Made by a program: the position numbers and the translations under genes. A stretch of DNA of 64,000 nucleotides from contig BGZK01000011.1 of the NCBI GenBank assembly GCA_005406025.1, forward strand, positions 558,001 through 622,000, written 5' to 3'. Each line of letters opens with the position of its first letter. Within the stretch, counting starts at the first letter, position 1. The notes beneath the pieces are model-generated. The model did no database searches. It was not told the DNA's origin and saw only the letters and a list, made by a program, of their open reading frames with translations. Below, piece after piece: positions 1 to 11,129 of this stretch. The DNA is from Eumeta japonica (Eukaryota > Arthropoda > Insecta > Lepidoptera > Psychidae).

Positions 1-246
1 CATGTGCACGTCAGGGTGTGCAGGGAAGATTGCATCGCAAAAAGTCTCTCTTTTACAGCTGTTGCCGTATCAGGTACAGGGGTAAACGAGTCACCGGAAT
101 CCTCGTCTTTCTTTTTACGTCTTCCTTTTTACGTCTTTCTTTCTTCACTGTAAGAAAGACGCAAAAAGATATCACTTCACCTATGTATTCCGTGAGAGTG
201 AAGTCGGTCGCTACAGTCAATTTAGCCCCAGTGTCGCACTACCACA
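1..246 (-). repeat. Family A interspersed repeat, copy 1 (partial)
   Basis: Read on the minus strand, this segment starts near 246 with GTGGTAGTGC and later carries CTCTCACGGAATACATAGG. The same landmarks in the same order occur at 29520-29250 (minus) and 58085-58390 (plus), where the second landmark reads CTCACA(G/A)AATACGGACGTGA. I do not recognise the family. A 14-base near-tandem duplication, TTTTTACGTCTTCC / TTTTTACGTCTTTC, lies at about 112-140. The 77-codon open frame across the segment looks incidental. Confidence 0.5.
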
Positions 247-1146
247 TATGATAAAAACAATAATTAATATTTCAATTATTATAATTGTATATAAAAATCG
301 AAATAAAAATACATCTTAACTAAATAACATGCTTGAAGTTTGTGAAATATGACAGTTTATTTAAATGTCATTTCATAAATTTTTATTAAAATTCATCCAT
401 CCTCGTTCGATATTATCATAGTAAAGCATCGTCCTTGTATTTCTTTAATTTACTTTATAAATTATGTAAATGACTCAAGCCTAAAAGTTACTGATATAAC
501 TTTGATATTTGGATAATACAACGTCAATTATTAATGTATCACCACTCAAAACTTAGTTGTGTTGAGTGTTTAAACATATCAAAAAATTAAGGTATTTCTA
601 TTTTTTGTGACAAGAATGTCCAAAACTTTTATAACGGTTTCGTTTAAATAATCAAAATATTTACGAAACTATTACATTGTATAAATTACATTACATGTGA
701 ATTTAAACATATTTTCTATATTAGAATAGCAACCTCACTAAGTTTCAATACTCTGAAGATCTTCAATAATCTCTCATCCACATTGACTGTGAACTTTATA
801 TAATGTAAAGCGAAATATACCTTTATCAATATCCTATTACTAACCAAAACAAATGAAAACAGATTCTATTTTTTTTGAGATACAAAAAAATTGTGATAAT
901 GTGTCTACTAATTAATATATGTAAAACAGTATAAAGTAGAAAATTAAATTCATTGAAAAACCATAAAGTTTGTGTGTTAACTATATTGTGTGTTAACTAA
1001 ATTATAAAAGTTATTATAAAGCTTTAGAAAAGTGATTAAAAATTTTGCCTCCATGCACGCTTAAGGATATTTTCTTCGTTGTATATAAATGTTCGAATTT
1101 AAAAACTTGTGAATTAAAATCATTTTCACGGCGCACAATACAAATA
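247..1146. other. AT-rich spacer, nothing recognised
   Basis: Strongly AT-rich sequence. I see no coding-like frame, tandem repeat or long hairpin. Confidence 0.6.
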
Positions 1147-2134
1147 TACATGGAGTGCGCTATAAATTTCTGGAACTGGCAACTTACATAATCAATATTT
1201 AAAAAGTAATTATTATATTTGAAAATGAAATTCTTTGGCTGTAGAACACAGTTTGTTTCAACTGTCAATTGTTTCTACATTGTGGCGACATTTTAAAAAT
1301 ATTTCGTGTTTTCATCACTATTGATTTAAATCGTGAAAACGTTGGTGATGTGATTTTAAGTGTAATTTGACAGCTAAGTAGAGCCTTGTTTGGCTTCTAA
1401 TTGTTTTTGGCGATGAAGTACCATGTAAGACGATTATTTACAACTAGTTTGCAGAATTCAAGCGCGGTTGTGTCAATCTTAGTGACAAATTTCGTGACGG
1501 TTGCCTGTCCACCACTGAGACCAACAAAACCATAGATGCTGTGCGCCGTATGATCAAAGCAGACAGGCATGACCGCGTCATTGGTGCAATTCCATGCTTA
1601 CCAGATCCCAGGAAGGGGCGTCAAATTTGGTGTGCGACATAACAACAGGTAGCTAAATATGGATTTATTGTTACTACCCCAAAATAAAGCAGTAATCTCT
1701 CGTACGGCTCTATAGAGATGAGCCGAAACAGACTAAAGTGGCGCGCGAGCGAAGTGCCTGTAAGCCTTTTTTAATACAATGCTAGTTCTCATACGGCCAA
1801 ACAGACAAATACCATTTTGAAGGAGGAAAACGTAGAATTTATGACCGATTCCGTATACAGTCCCGACTTGGCACCTTGTGACTTTTTTAAAAAATTAAGA
1901 ACCAATTACGGGGTCAACAATTTTCATTATCAGAAGAAGCTGTCGAAAAGTATGAAAAACATGTTTTCGACATCACCAAAGAGGAGTGTCATAAATGTTT
2001 TCATAATTGGTTTATCTGTATGAGAACGTGCACTTATGCTAACGGAGAATATTTTGAGAAACAGTAAATTCATTTTTACCGTTCATAGTAATTTTCACTC
2101 ATTCATTCCAGAAATTTTCAGTGCTCGCTACGTA
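1147..2134 (+). mobile_element. Mariner element, internally deleted, both TIRs present
   Basis: The outer 27 bases at 1147-1173 match the reverse complement of 2108-2134 at 20 of 27 positions, including a perfect AAATTTCTGG block. Both ends sit on TA, the target used by Tc1/mariner transposons. Full mariner elements are about 1.3 kb and this copy is 988 bp, because the middle of the transposase gene is missing. The sequence flanking the element is plain AT-rich DNA. Confidence 0.85.
1440..2067 (+). pseudogene. Mariner (irritans-type) transposase remnant
   Basis: Mariner transposases cut and paste the element using a DD34D catalytic triad. Fragments in order are: an N-terminal helix-turn-helix-side piece around 1444-1600 (EFKRGCVNLSDKFRDG then ETNKTIDAVRRMIKADR); a short middle piece near 1700-1765 (YRDEPKQTKVARERSACK); and a C-terminal piece at 1780-2067 that includes HTAKQTN, then SPDLAPCDFF with the third catalytic Asp, then FHNWF and EYFEKQ just before the stop. 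The linker region and the segment holding the first two catalytic Asp residues are deleted or scrambled, and several frameshifts separate the pieces. The relic is not functional. The family assignment is firm. The exact breakpoints are approximate. Confidence 0.88.
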
Positions 2135-3159
2135 CTACTAACAAAGTTTTAATTGAGAGATTTTTCGAATTAATATATTTGTATTTAAGAGAGATTAAAA
2201 TTTTGCTGGATTGTATTTGTAATCTACAAAAAATTTCATTCTGAAACTGAAATAACCACAAAGAAATACAGCAATTTCTCATAATTGTTAAAAAGAAACA
2301 CTTTACAAAAAGGCTTTTTAAAATTGCCCTGATGGATATCGCAACCCCAAATACTTTTTCGCTTAATAAAGTTTATAATTCGCGATATTAATGTAAATTA
2401 AAAACGGAATATTAGAAACATTTTCGAGTAAGGTTATACATGAACATTTTACAAAAAAAAATTATGTTATACTTCAGTTTTAGCAAAGTTGGTCTTAATT
2501 TTTGGTTGGCTTAGTTTTAATTTTCTGAGAGGATTTCTCCGGTACAGCTAAGTCTTAATTTCTCCGGGGACACTTTTCTTCCCTTATTCAAATTGGTTTA
2601 GCGAAACATTCTCTAATGATATACATTTGTCAGATTTGAGTGTTGAGAACTTATTCAATCTTTTATTAACTCCATACCTTCTATTAATATATCTTACGAT
2701 GCTTAAAATAATGAAGTGACCTAAAACTCATTACATTATTGAATTAAATGTAATGCCATTGGAAAAAGGCTTTTACATAAGATATCCAATTTATAACTTA
2801 TACTGAAATTATGGAATAAAGGCTAAGATTAATTTATTTTCTTAATCAATGTATAAATAATTTTTATTAATCACCTAATACGAATTTTGTACAGTAAAAA
2901 TTGAAGCTTCATGAAAACTGGAATACTTTTCTATACTATATTGCGTATGCAATAAATAGTTTTGAAACGCCTGTTCCTATTCAATGTATAGAGAACGCTT
3001 TTAGTGATGCGGTGGCATATATAACCCGAATGTTTCAAAAAAAATTGAAGATAATTCGAGTCCAAACTCAAAAATGCAAAAGTTATTTTAGAATGTCAAA
3101 CAAAAAACATCAAATTATTTCCTCTGTATCATAGGAAAAATTTCCTTAAATTTACAGTG
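2135..3159. other. AT-rich spacer, nothing recognised
   Basis: Low-GC sequence with a few short open frames of no coding character. The longest, at 2901-3134, has AT-rich codons only and no recognisable motif. Confidence 0.55.
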
Positions 3160-3664
3160 ACTTGCAAACGCCTTCTCGGAATGTGACTCGCAGTGATTCG
3201 ATCGAACGAGAAAATGGAGATTTACCTGTTTTGCAAGGACATTTTTTATGCAAGTCTCAATTCCGTAATACTCATTCGTTCTGTGATTTCATAATTTTCG
3301 GACGTACAGTCCAACACGTCTATATCCTTACAACTCCCGACGTATTCCCGTTCATCGTTGGATGCCGGCATTGTACGATGAACCGATTAAATTTTACGTT
3401 CATCTGTTTCGTTACTATTTGAACACAATTTTTCCGTTTATACACTGCAAGTTTTATCGGCGACCCTCGCGGCCAGTCATTCGACGCACGGAAGGCCGTT
3501 ATGAACGCTATGCGACTGAGGATCTTCGAGTTTCCTCGTCTAGAAGCAGACGCGTGGCCCGTCACCACTTCCGGCATACATCGTGGTACAACTTTCAAGA
3601 CAACGAAGTCTACAAGAGCCCGTTCCTGCCACGACCGCTCTCCGGGGAGCCCCTATTAGGCTAA
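3160..3664 (+). other. GC-elevated block with 100-codon ORF, unrecognised
   Basis: GC rises sharply over about 3450-3660 against AT-rich flanks. A plus-strand frame (3362-3664) ends RPLSGEPLLG then stop. Its C-terminal half is rich in Arg and Ser (SSSRSRRVARHHFRH). The overlapping minus frame (3320-3598) is almost as long, so frame length alone does not show coding. It could be the tail of a spliced exon, a decayed element or a conserved non-coding block. I recognise no domain. Confidence 0.25.
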
Positions 3665-4649
3665 AATAAGAGGCGTACATTTTCAATTACCGGGTTTATT
3701 CTCAGTCGAGATTTTCGTTGGTGAACAAGTTTTTTTGTAGCTTTTCAATCGCATTGTCATGTAGAGAAAGTATCGTTAACGTGTCGCTATATTAATATAC
3801 AAAAAATTCAACTCAATCGCTTCCAAGTTTAACTTTTGTATATAAATATACTTAGGTTCATTCGCAATATTTTTTTCTATAGAGATCTTTCCAAAAGATA
3901 CGGTAACAAATAAATCATAATAAATATTTTATCTTTTAGGTTAAGGGTTAGTCTTCATTTAATTGATTATTTTTAAATAGGTGGGAAACCTTTTTAAAAG
4001 TTTGTGCATTGCGCAAATTTTATGAAAAAATTATCCTCTTCCTACCATTGAATATAGTTTTATGGGTTAAAATTATTGAACTACAGCACAATATAAATCT
4101 ACTTACACGTTGTGACAAGGTCTCTTTGTTCCTTCATCGGAGGACAGTACATAAACGTAATGATTCGTCACATAGAGTAACATGATATAATATATATATA
4201 ATATAGTTCCACGCGTAGTTAAGTGCACCTGTCTAATAATAGAAAATATATAACAGTGAACATAAACTTTATTTAGTTTTATTTAACAAAGCCCCCAAAT
4301 AACCTACAAAACTAACAAGTTAAACACTAAATCATTTTATTTTGACGAAACGTGTACTTTCCTTACCCACCTTTCAGTATCAATGTAATCTAAAAATAAT
4401 AAACGTAAAATTATGTATTTCTTAATTATGACACAATAACTGTTATTAATATTTTATTACAAATTTTATCGACAACATTTTAGTAAAATGAGATCGTGAA
4501 CTAAATGATCGTTAGTATACTTTCTTAATTGAAGGCAGAAAAGGCAATACTCATATGAAACAAAAGCGAAGGACTTTCAAAATCAAATAATTATTTACTG
4601 TTTAAAAAAATATGAAAAGCAGTATGTAGAATTATTGAAACTAATCGAA
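3665..4649. other. AT-rich spacer, nothing recognised
   Basis: AT-rich, with a short (TA)n patch near 4189-4204. No coding-like frame is seen. Confidence 0.55.
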
Positions 4650-5160
4650 AATTATGTGATCAATTGAACTAAAATGGGTAGAGAAAATGGATGAGACCTT
4701 ATGAAATAAAAGAGCATTCTCAGATTAATTAAACAGAACAGTTCTTCAAGCATATGTGGACAAAATGGGTGGAAAGGATGAACATATATAGATTAAATGA
4801 ATACGGTTATGGATTAAATTAATGAACGGGTTAAGAAATCAATGGAATGGCTGAATGGATATGGGTGAACAGAACGGATTAATGGTTTCTTATGATGATA
4901 GGAAAGCCGAAAATATAAAACGCATTTACAAATACGAATTGAAGAAATCAATAAAATAGTTTAAAAAACATAGATTAGCGGATAAAATGAAACAATTTAG
5001 CACACATACACGCATTGAAAGAAACGCAAGAACAAGTGTAGATGCATGAAAACAATGGCATATGTGAAAGAATATATAAGAACGAAACGAATAAAATGAA
5101 AAAAAAAAAAACGAGTTCACCGCCATTTATAAACGGAATGTATGAACAGACAAACTATTG
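4650..5160. repeat. Degenerate AATGGATGAA-type simple-sequence tract
   Basis: Words such as AATGGATGA, GATTAAATGAA, AATGGCTGAATGGAT and GAACGAAACGAATAAAATGAA recur with no fixed period. The pattern suggests an old tetranucleotide or octanucleotide repeat that has decayed. The minus-strand open frame at 4926-5126 is a by-product of the composition. Confidence 0.45.
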
Positions 5161-5339
5161 AATTTATTGAATACTCTCAAACTTAGTTAAACATAATTCT
5201 TTTTGACATTAAACGAATAATCAAATAGACCATTCTAATTCATCAAGTCGGAGGTTACCGTAACAGACTACAAAAAAAAATGTTATTGAAGCTTAATATG
5301 TGGCGAAAGAGTCTTTTATTTAATTAAAATTATATCATC

Positions 5340-5825
5340 CAATTCGCTCAGCTGTCGGATGTCCGGATTGCTTTATTTTGACAGCTGAAACGTAGCGATG
5401 TTAGTGGCTAATCTGTTCGTTAGTAGAGAGCGGGAGAGCGACCACTTACAGCCGCATCGCCGGAAATAGAAAACCGGCACGTCACGTCACGACACGACAC
5501 GACACGCGACGCGACTGCTCGAGGTAATTTCTCGGAAGATGAGGGTCGCGATAACAAGGAGAGTAACGTTCGTCCGATGCCGATCCGGCGGCGGCGCGGC
5601 GGCGCGGCGGGCCTGAGTGACGCCTGTCCGAAGCGGGCCCGACCGCGCGACGTTTTTCCCCTGCCCGACTCCAAATTACAAAGCAGCCGCCACTCAAACG
5701 GTACTCGAGGCCGATGCCCGCGGCGCGATTTTATTCGATCCAGTTTCGTTTCCGACGAACGGCGTCCATCGCTTCTACCCCTTCGCGGTTGCTAGTCGCC
5801 TCCGCCGCGTTACGATCTGAACGCG
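5340..5825. promoter_or_regulatory. CpG-rich island, possible promoter or conserved element
   Basis: This block is far more GC- and CpG-rich than its flanks. It holds a short ACGACACGACACGACACG micro-repeat (about 5488-5506) and a GGCGGCGGCGCGGCGGCGCG stretch near 5587-5606. Open frames occur on both strands (5420-5697 minus, 5577-5820 plus), as expected of GC-rich DNA, and none shows a domain. The function is inferred only from composition. A 5-prime UTR exon or a regulatory element is as likely as any coding role. Confidence 0.35.
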
Positions 5826-5875
5826 CTTTCTGTGTTCCCTCTATTATTTTTAACGGTTATTGTATCCAACCAATA

Positions 5876-5922
5876 TTGTTCACATCTTGATACAAATTGT
5901 CTTTGTATCAAGATGTGAACAA
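5876..5922. repeat. Perfect 21-bp hairpin at the left end of family B copy 1
   Basis: The arm TTGTTCACATCTTGATACAAA (5876-5896) is followed by a 5-base loop and its exact reverse complement (5902-5922). The right arm is the element terminus. The left arm is an inverted duplicate of that terminus lying outside it. Confidence 0.9.
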
Positions 5923-6206
5923 AACATGATAACACGTGTAGGGAAATGTATATAAATGTATAACATAATCTCAATTGATTATTTTCGGTCAGGCAGATGA
6001 GGGCCAAAACCTTATTGCATAAGATACACTGTGTGATTGTGTATGTTCCCATTATATTTTTAAGGAATGATAAAGCGTGCCTTTAAGCAACGAGACATGT
6101 CCATGACAATTTATGTGAACCGCAACTCATCTTTCTTACCTTATTTTCTTTTATATACTTATAGAGAAACGCGTTAGTCGAATTAAAGACGTCCAAAACA
6201 AAAGAC
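5876..6206 (+). repeat. Family B interspersed repeat, copy 1
   Basis: About 330 bp matched in reverse orientation by 36778-37105. Shared landmarks are CAAGATGTGAACAAAACATG at the left, AGGCAGATGAGG in the middle, and ACGCGTTAGTCGAA then GACGTCC at the right. No coding frame is preserved, so this is a non-autonomous element of unknown class. Its left end is a long perfect hairpin (see 5876-5922). Confidence 0.75.
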
Positions 6207-6284
6207 TGTTTTTTTTATTACTTCCAACCTCACAAACTCGTCAGCGTTTCTATGAATTCATAATATATTGACGTGACAACGTCT

Positions 6285-6460
6285 TAAATTAGGTTGCGGC
6301 TGGGAGTCACTTATGAAAAAGTGTAACGCTCGGTAACGTTACGATGAGTCACCGAACGAGAGAGAGGCCCGCCGAATGCCTTGCGTCTCTCTCCCACTCA
6401 ACTATGATCGGTCTGCCGCGCGCGCACTAGAGAATTAGTGCATAGCTTGCAAATGTATTG
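6285..6460. other. GC-elevated block, unclassified
   Basis: This short block contains CGGTAACGTTACGATGAGTC, GAACGAGAGAGAGG and a CGCGCGCGC run. It is more GC-rich than its flanks and gives no useful translation. It could be regulatory or an element relic. I cannot decide. Confidence 0.25.
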
Positions 6461-7206
6461 CAAGTTATTGTATGTATATTTGTATATAAATACGTATGTA
6501 TGTGTAAAGGTAAAAATAAAATTTTGTTAATATGAAATTCAGTGCGAGATTCTTTGTATAAATTAATGTTTTAAATATAATTCTTTGTATAAATAAATGT
6601 TTTAAATTGTTACTATTATTTCATCCTTCTTCCTACTATACGAATGAATATTCACATTAAAATGATTTTACCACTCAAAGTCGTTGTCACGTAAAACTTT
6701 CGCCCGTATACCGACTTTACAGGCAACCAATTTTTAGTTTTTTTAGTATTTTTATTTGTAGACCTAAAAATCCGTTTCAATATGAATTCTCCTTGTTATA
6801 GAAAATAAAAGAAATAATTTGGTGCTTGTTACCTATTTGTTAAGCCGAAAGATTTTTTTGAATCATCTTGAAATTTAGCTTTTTCCATAAAAGAATTACG
6901 CTTATTGAAAAAAATTTCTATTTCTAAAAAACGTATTTCGAAATCTACGTCATTATTAGTATACTTAAGATAAGAAGAAAAAAAATGAGATGATAAATAA
7001 TTCAGCACTCTTTATTTTTGATTAGAGAAATATCATTTTATTAATTAAACGCCATCTCTTAGAAAATAGCAATATTGGTGTGCTTTTTTTTTTAACATAA
7101 CAACGTTATTATTGTATAACATGGCGTGAAGCTGTTCTTTATTTAACTTCGTAAACAATAACAACAATTTTTAATAGCCATAAATATAATTCTTCTATAA
7201 CGAATA
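6461..7206. other. AT-rich spacer, nothing recognised
   Basis: Low-GC sequence with a short near-duplicate, ATTCTTTGTATAAAT(T)AAATG, at about 6549-6602. No genes are seen. Confidence 0.5.
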
Positions 7207-7482
7207 ATGACGTGGAAAAAAACTGAATTAAAAAAAATAATTGCGTATAGAAAGAAGTTCTACAAACTATTACAATTTTTGCAACATTTAAACGCCTATG
7301 ACGGCATTGTTATACAAACACGTAAAACAATTAAAAACATGGCAATGGTACCATGTGAACTAAAAGGGCAAATCTTAAATATGTTAGAAACTGCCCTATA
7401 CATAAAACAATTATCGATTAATGCTAAAAGAGATGGTAAAATTTTACCTTTAATCTCATTATCACCGCGAAAAACCGCTTAG
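7207..7482 (+). CDS. Orphan 91-codon ORF, function unknown
   Basis: The frame opens at an ATG with A at -3 and encodes a Lys-rich, probably helical polypeptide. It starts MTWKKTELKKIIAYRKKF, contains an alternating hydrophobic and basic stretch, and ends SLSPRKTA before a stop. I see no signal peptide, membrane segment or known motif. The overlapping frames are short, and codons look less biased to pure AT than in random AT-rich frames nearby. It could be a fragment of an unknown transposon protein, an exon, or chance. I assign no function. Confidence 0.2.
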   Translation: MTWKKTELKKIIAYRKKFYKLLQFLQHLNAYDGIVIQTRKTIKNMAMVPCELKGQILNMLETALYIKQLSINAKRDGKILPLISLSPRKTA

Positions 7483-7546
7483 CGACTGTGACGAATTATT
7501 TAAATATTTTTGTGTCTTATTGTAAAACAGATGCGAATAATAGGCA

Positions 7547-7569
7547 GCGGTACACGAGCCGTGTACCGC
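7547..7569. repeat. Short perfect hairpin
   Basis: GCGGTACACG, a 3-base loop AGC, then CGTGTACCGC. The 10-bp arms are GC-rich within AT-rich DNA. No neighbouring poly-T run suggests a terminator role. Confidence 0.8.
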
Positions 7570-8295
7570 AGAAGTGTGTGGTAACACCATACAGACTTAT
7601 TAACAATACAGTGTATAAACAACACAATACAGAACAGGGGACAGTTTTGTATTGCTTGCCGTTTGTTTTCCTTGCATACATTTACAACCGAAGCAAGGCC
7701 ACCGCGCTCCTTCGAGACGCAGGAAAAAACTAGTTCAAGTCTGATGACTAATGTGCAGGCTCAGATATCGAATATCATTCTCTTTGACAGTGGAGGATAT
7801 ACTATTGCGGTCAAACCCGCATTTCGACGAAGCTTTCACCACATGTGAAGTTTTTTATATCGATTGGCTCTGCGTGAGGACAACGACTTACAACTCCGTT
7901 CTTAGAACAACTTCGCGCTCTGCAGTGGTGTACTACGTGGGCTGTTAAAGTAGAAAATTTTCTCTAGTATTCCACGTCTTTATATCACTTTACACTAACG
8001 TATTTAAATTGAAGCGATTCATTATAATGCATTTGTAAACAACGTAGAGTTATGTTTCTACCAAAGCTATAATGGTAGTGTGACGTTGGGGCTACATTTA
8101 TTGTTCGTATAAGATTCTGGAGAGATATTTCACTACTGTAAAAGAGTCATGTGTTTGTATGCCATGCTTGAGTGTACTTTATTACGTCTGTGTCCCATGA
8201 ACACCAACCGACATTCAAGCATTTATGCAATTCGGATAGATTTTCATTCTATGATGTTGCACCAAAGTCTATAATCCGATTGCTGATATTTTTTT
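7570..8295. other. Unclassified spacer
   Basis: Moderately AT-rich sequence with short open frames and no recognisable motif or repeat. Confidence 0.45.
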
Positions 8296-8470
8296 ACTAG
8301 CTATTGCTCGTGGTTCCGCCCCCACGAACTTAGATTTTCATGTCGTTACTCATGAAAGGTGTATGCGGATTAGCTTTCTACCCAAAGTTATAGCAATAAA
8401 TTCTTTAAAACTACTACGTATTTTGATTAGTAACGGATCTGATGAATTTAAATTTTTGTATGATTTGCGA
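8296..8470 (+). repeat. Family C (SINE-like) element fragment
   Basis: It begins ACTAGCTATTGCTCGTGGTT followed by CCGCCCCCACG. This is the head that also occurs, in better form, at 51828 (CTAGCTTTTGCCCGTAGCTC CGCCCGCGTGG), at 17130 and, on the minus strand, at 44815 and 11115. The body is decayed. Confidence 0.6.
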
Positions 8471-9059
8471 AAAATATACTAGGAAGAAGTAAATAGAAGA
8501 CTTAGATATCAACATAAACTGTAAAGGAAATAAAAAAAATATTGTTCTTTTCATATAAATTTGTGTAAAGAAAATAATAAATAAAAATATCTATAATATT
8601 AAAATAGTGAGAACCATTTTTTTATTCAGACAGACAGAAATTTCTTTGTTGAGGGCAAGAATTTCCCATATTTTTTATTTACTTCACATGACTGAATACA
8701 TAAATAAAATAGCGAAGTTAAATTTGCGTTGTTCGTTTCATGCCAAGGCAATAACGTTCTAATGTTAGAAAGCAGAAAGATGATATTCTACTTCAATACT
8801 CTTAGTTCGGCTATAACAGCCGGTAGGTTCGCACGTGATCACTGTGTTTTATGCTCTAGCATTTATCGTTCAGTGTTGTTAACTGTATTTTCGCGCGAAA
8901 ATAAGGACGAAAGTAACACATAAGAAATATGTTTGCTTGACATTAACTCCGTTCCGTTGTATAGAGACGGTATTTTAACATTTTTTGTTCATTTCATATT
9001 TTTTTAAACTTCCCGTTATGAATATTGAATAATTTTTAAAAATCTCAAATAACTTTTAG
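8471..9059. other. AT-rich spacer, nothing recognised
   Basis: No coding-like frame or repeat is identified. The 64-codon frame at 8729-8923 shows no motif. Confidence 0.45.
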
Positions 9060-9780
9060 ACTAATCTACCGATAGATACCGAAATCTAATCAGCTCTTTT
9101 CCGTAAACAGATGCATCGATTAACTTAACTACATAAAATCGGTTGATTTTTTCAAGAGATATTATGCTAGAAATATTTTTCTAAAAGCGTTTTTTTACAA
9201 TGTACCTAAATAACTCTACCTATAAATCCAAACGAAAAATTCACAAAAAGTGTTTTGTCGAAATAACTGTCTAAAGTTCTTATATGATATCAGTCAAATT
9301 TTTTTTGTTTAAATAACCGCGTCGAATGCCATAAAGCTGATCAAAATAAAACAACGCGCTTGATAGATATCATACTTTAATTATTAAATACAAATTATTT
9401 TATTTTTAAATAAATCTAGATGTTTGAACTTGAAAATCTAAAAATGTATTAAAACTATGTTCTTGAGCTCAGAGAGTTTGAAAAAGTAGAAAAATCGATT
9501 TTTAAGTTCAAACTTAACAATTTACTATTAATCATATTTTTTTTGAAGATTGAGCTCATAAGTTGCAAAAATATTCAGGAATGGCTTGTAAGGTCAAACA
9601 AAAAATTGAGTTAAAAAAGCTAAGAAGCTTAAAGGCAAGTTTTTGAGCTTTGGAACAACTATATACTTGAACTCGAGGAGCTCAAAAACACATCTATGAA
9701 TATCATACCTGGAAGTTTTGGAGGTGATGTGCAGCGTCAACCCCTTTTGGATTTTTGTAAATATATTCTTCATAGATTGT
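9060..9780 (+). repeat. Family D interspersed repeat, copy 1
   Basis: This is a diverged copy of the sequence at 25850-27080, in the same orientation. Shared landmarks in order are: CTACCTAT / CTACCGAT followed by a TATC-ATCAGC block; AAATCGGTTGATTTTTTCAA; AGATGTTTGAACTTG; GAGCTC(A)GAGAGTTTGAAAAA; and CATACCTGGAAGTTTTGG near the end. The GAGCTC and GAACTC words recur every few tens of bases. It is non-coding, and the class is unknown. Confidence 0.65.
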
Positions 9781-10017
9781 CACAGAATAACGCCTGATTT
9801 ATTTTACTAAAAAAAAAGAATTATGTATTCACTATTTGCAAATTTTAATAACTGGAAGAAGGAAATGGAACGAAAGCTAATAAGATTTTACATGAAGTCT
9901 GTACTACCCGCATTATTGGACTCACGTCTAAAATGGAGCATTAACATTCGAGAACCCCAATTTTCGCAACCGCACAGGAACCCAATAGACGCAATAATAA
10001 ATTTTGATTTAGTTGCG

Positions 10018-10060
10018 CTATTTTCATAATAAACATGACAATAGTTTATTATGAAAATAG
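10018..10060. repeat. Perfect 17-bp hairpin
   Basis: CTATTTTCATAATAAAC (10018-10034), a 9-base loop, then GTTTATTATGAAAATAG (10044-10060). It lies just upstream of a family C head and at the end of a 68-codon frame (9823-10029) that shows no domain. It may mark an element terminus. Confidence 0.9.
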
Positions 10061-10091
10061 AACATGTTCCTCGTCATTTTTATTTGTACGG

Positions 10092-10470
10092 TACCTATAG
10101 TCCACGGCTCCGCCCGTGTGACCATGAATGAATACAATTTTCTTGTGTATCGACCGATCACGCTTTCAGTTATAATCCCAATCGCTATTTCGTTCTCGTT
10201 TCTGATGCCGGTCCTGATCTTGATGCCAATCTGTCTTAGTCCGATTCCGATCGTGGTCACGCTTTTGATTCCAAATCCGGTTTTGATCTAAGTAAATTCC
10301 GATTTTTGTACTGTCCTCGATTCTGGCCCCGCTCTTAATTCTGATTTCGGTATTACTTCTCATTATGATTCCGGTCTAACTCTTAATTCTAATTTACTCC
10401 CATATTCGATTTCGACTTTGGTTCTTTTCTCAATTTCGATCTTTCGATCTTTCGCTATTTAAGGAGTTGA
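10092..10470 (+). repeat. Family C element with degenerate GATTCCGAT minisatellite
   Basis: The head is CCACGGCTCCGCCCGTGTGA at about 10102-10121. From about 10150 the sequence becomes a run of imperfect six- to twelve-base words (GATTCCGAT, GATCTTGATGCC, GATTCCGGT). The frame across the run reads as repeating Ile-Pro-Ile-Val-Leu, an artefact of the minisatellite. A partner in reverse orientation lies at 10780-11118. Confidence 0.65.
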
Positions 10471-10779
10471 GTTGTATAATGTATATGTATATATGTAAAT
10501 GAGCGTTTATTTTCTTCATCTTTTTTACGTGCCTAAACCATTCATCCTATTTAATATTTAACTGGTGACATGTGGCACGTGCAAACGGAAATTTTCTGAT
10601 ATAGAAATTATTAGCATTTGTACCCGAATTTGTCTGCGTATTTGTAATATTGGACCAAACTTCTGAATCAATTCTAAATATTTCTAATAACAAGCTTTCT
10701 AAGTAAAGTAGACTCCTAGCATTTCATCTCGGCTTCATCAGTATATCTGAGCTATTACAGATTAAAAAAATTCTTTCAT

Positions 10780-11118
10780 TCATAAAAAGTTACAATATTC
10801 CCGAGTGATACGGCCAAAGTCTATTTTGGTATTAGCGTTTGCCACAGCTTCGTATAAATGGAAGCTGTGACCGGTAGCGGTATCGGAATTGAATGCAAGA
10901 CGGGGAGCAGAATCGAGAATCGGGATCAGAACCGAAATTAAGAACGGGACTGAGGTCAAAACCGAGTGGGCGACCGAGATTAAGACCAAGAACGCCACAG
11001 GGTTCGCAATTAACAACAGTACAGGGATAAAATTTAACAGTAAGATCGTTCATCTTAAAAAACTGAAGGAACATATTCTCGTCCATGCAAACGAAACCGC
11101 GGGCGGAATGTTAGTACG
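10780..11118 (-). repeat. Family C element, minus copy facing 10092-10470
   Basis: On the minus strand the head near 11110 reads CATTCCGCCCGCGGTTTCGT. The body (11020-10880) is the same GATCCCGATTCTCGATTCTG-type minisatellite as at 10150-10450. The open frames at 10780-11128 on both strands are translations of this repeat. Confidence 0.65.
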
Positions 11119-11129
11119 TCTAATATAAT

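Noticed and set aside
5420..5820. Arg-rich ORFs on both strands of the CpG island
   Set aside because: GC-rich DNA lacks stop codons by composition. No frame shows a domain or a consistent start.
10024..10363. Hydrophobic ORFs that look like membrane proteins (Ile-Pro-Val-Leu repeats)
   Set aside because: The pattern is the degenerate GATTCCGAT minisatellite read in frame. The same happens at 10780-11128 and 44395-44667.
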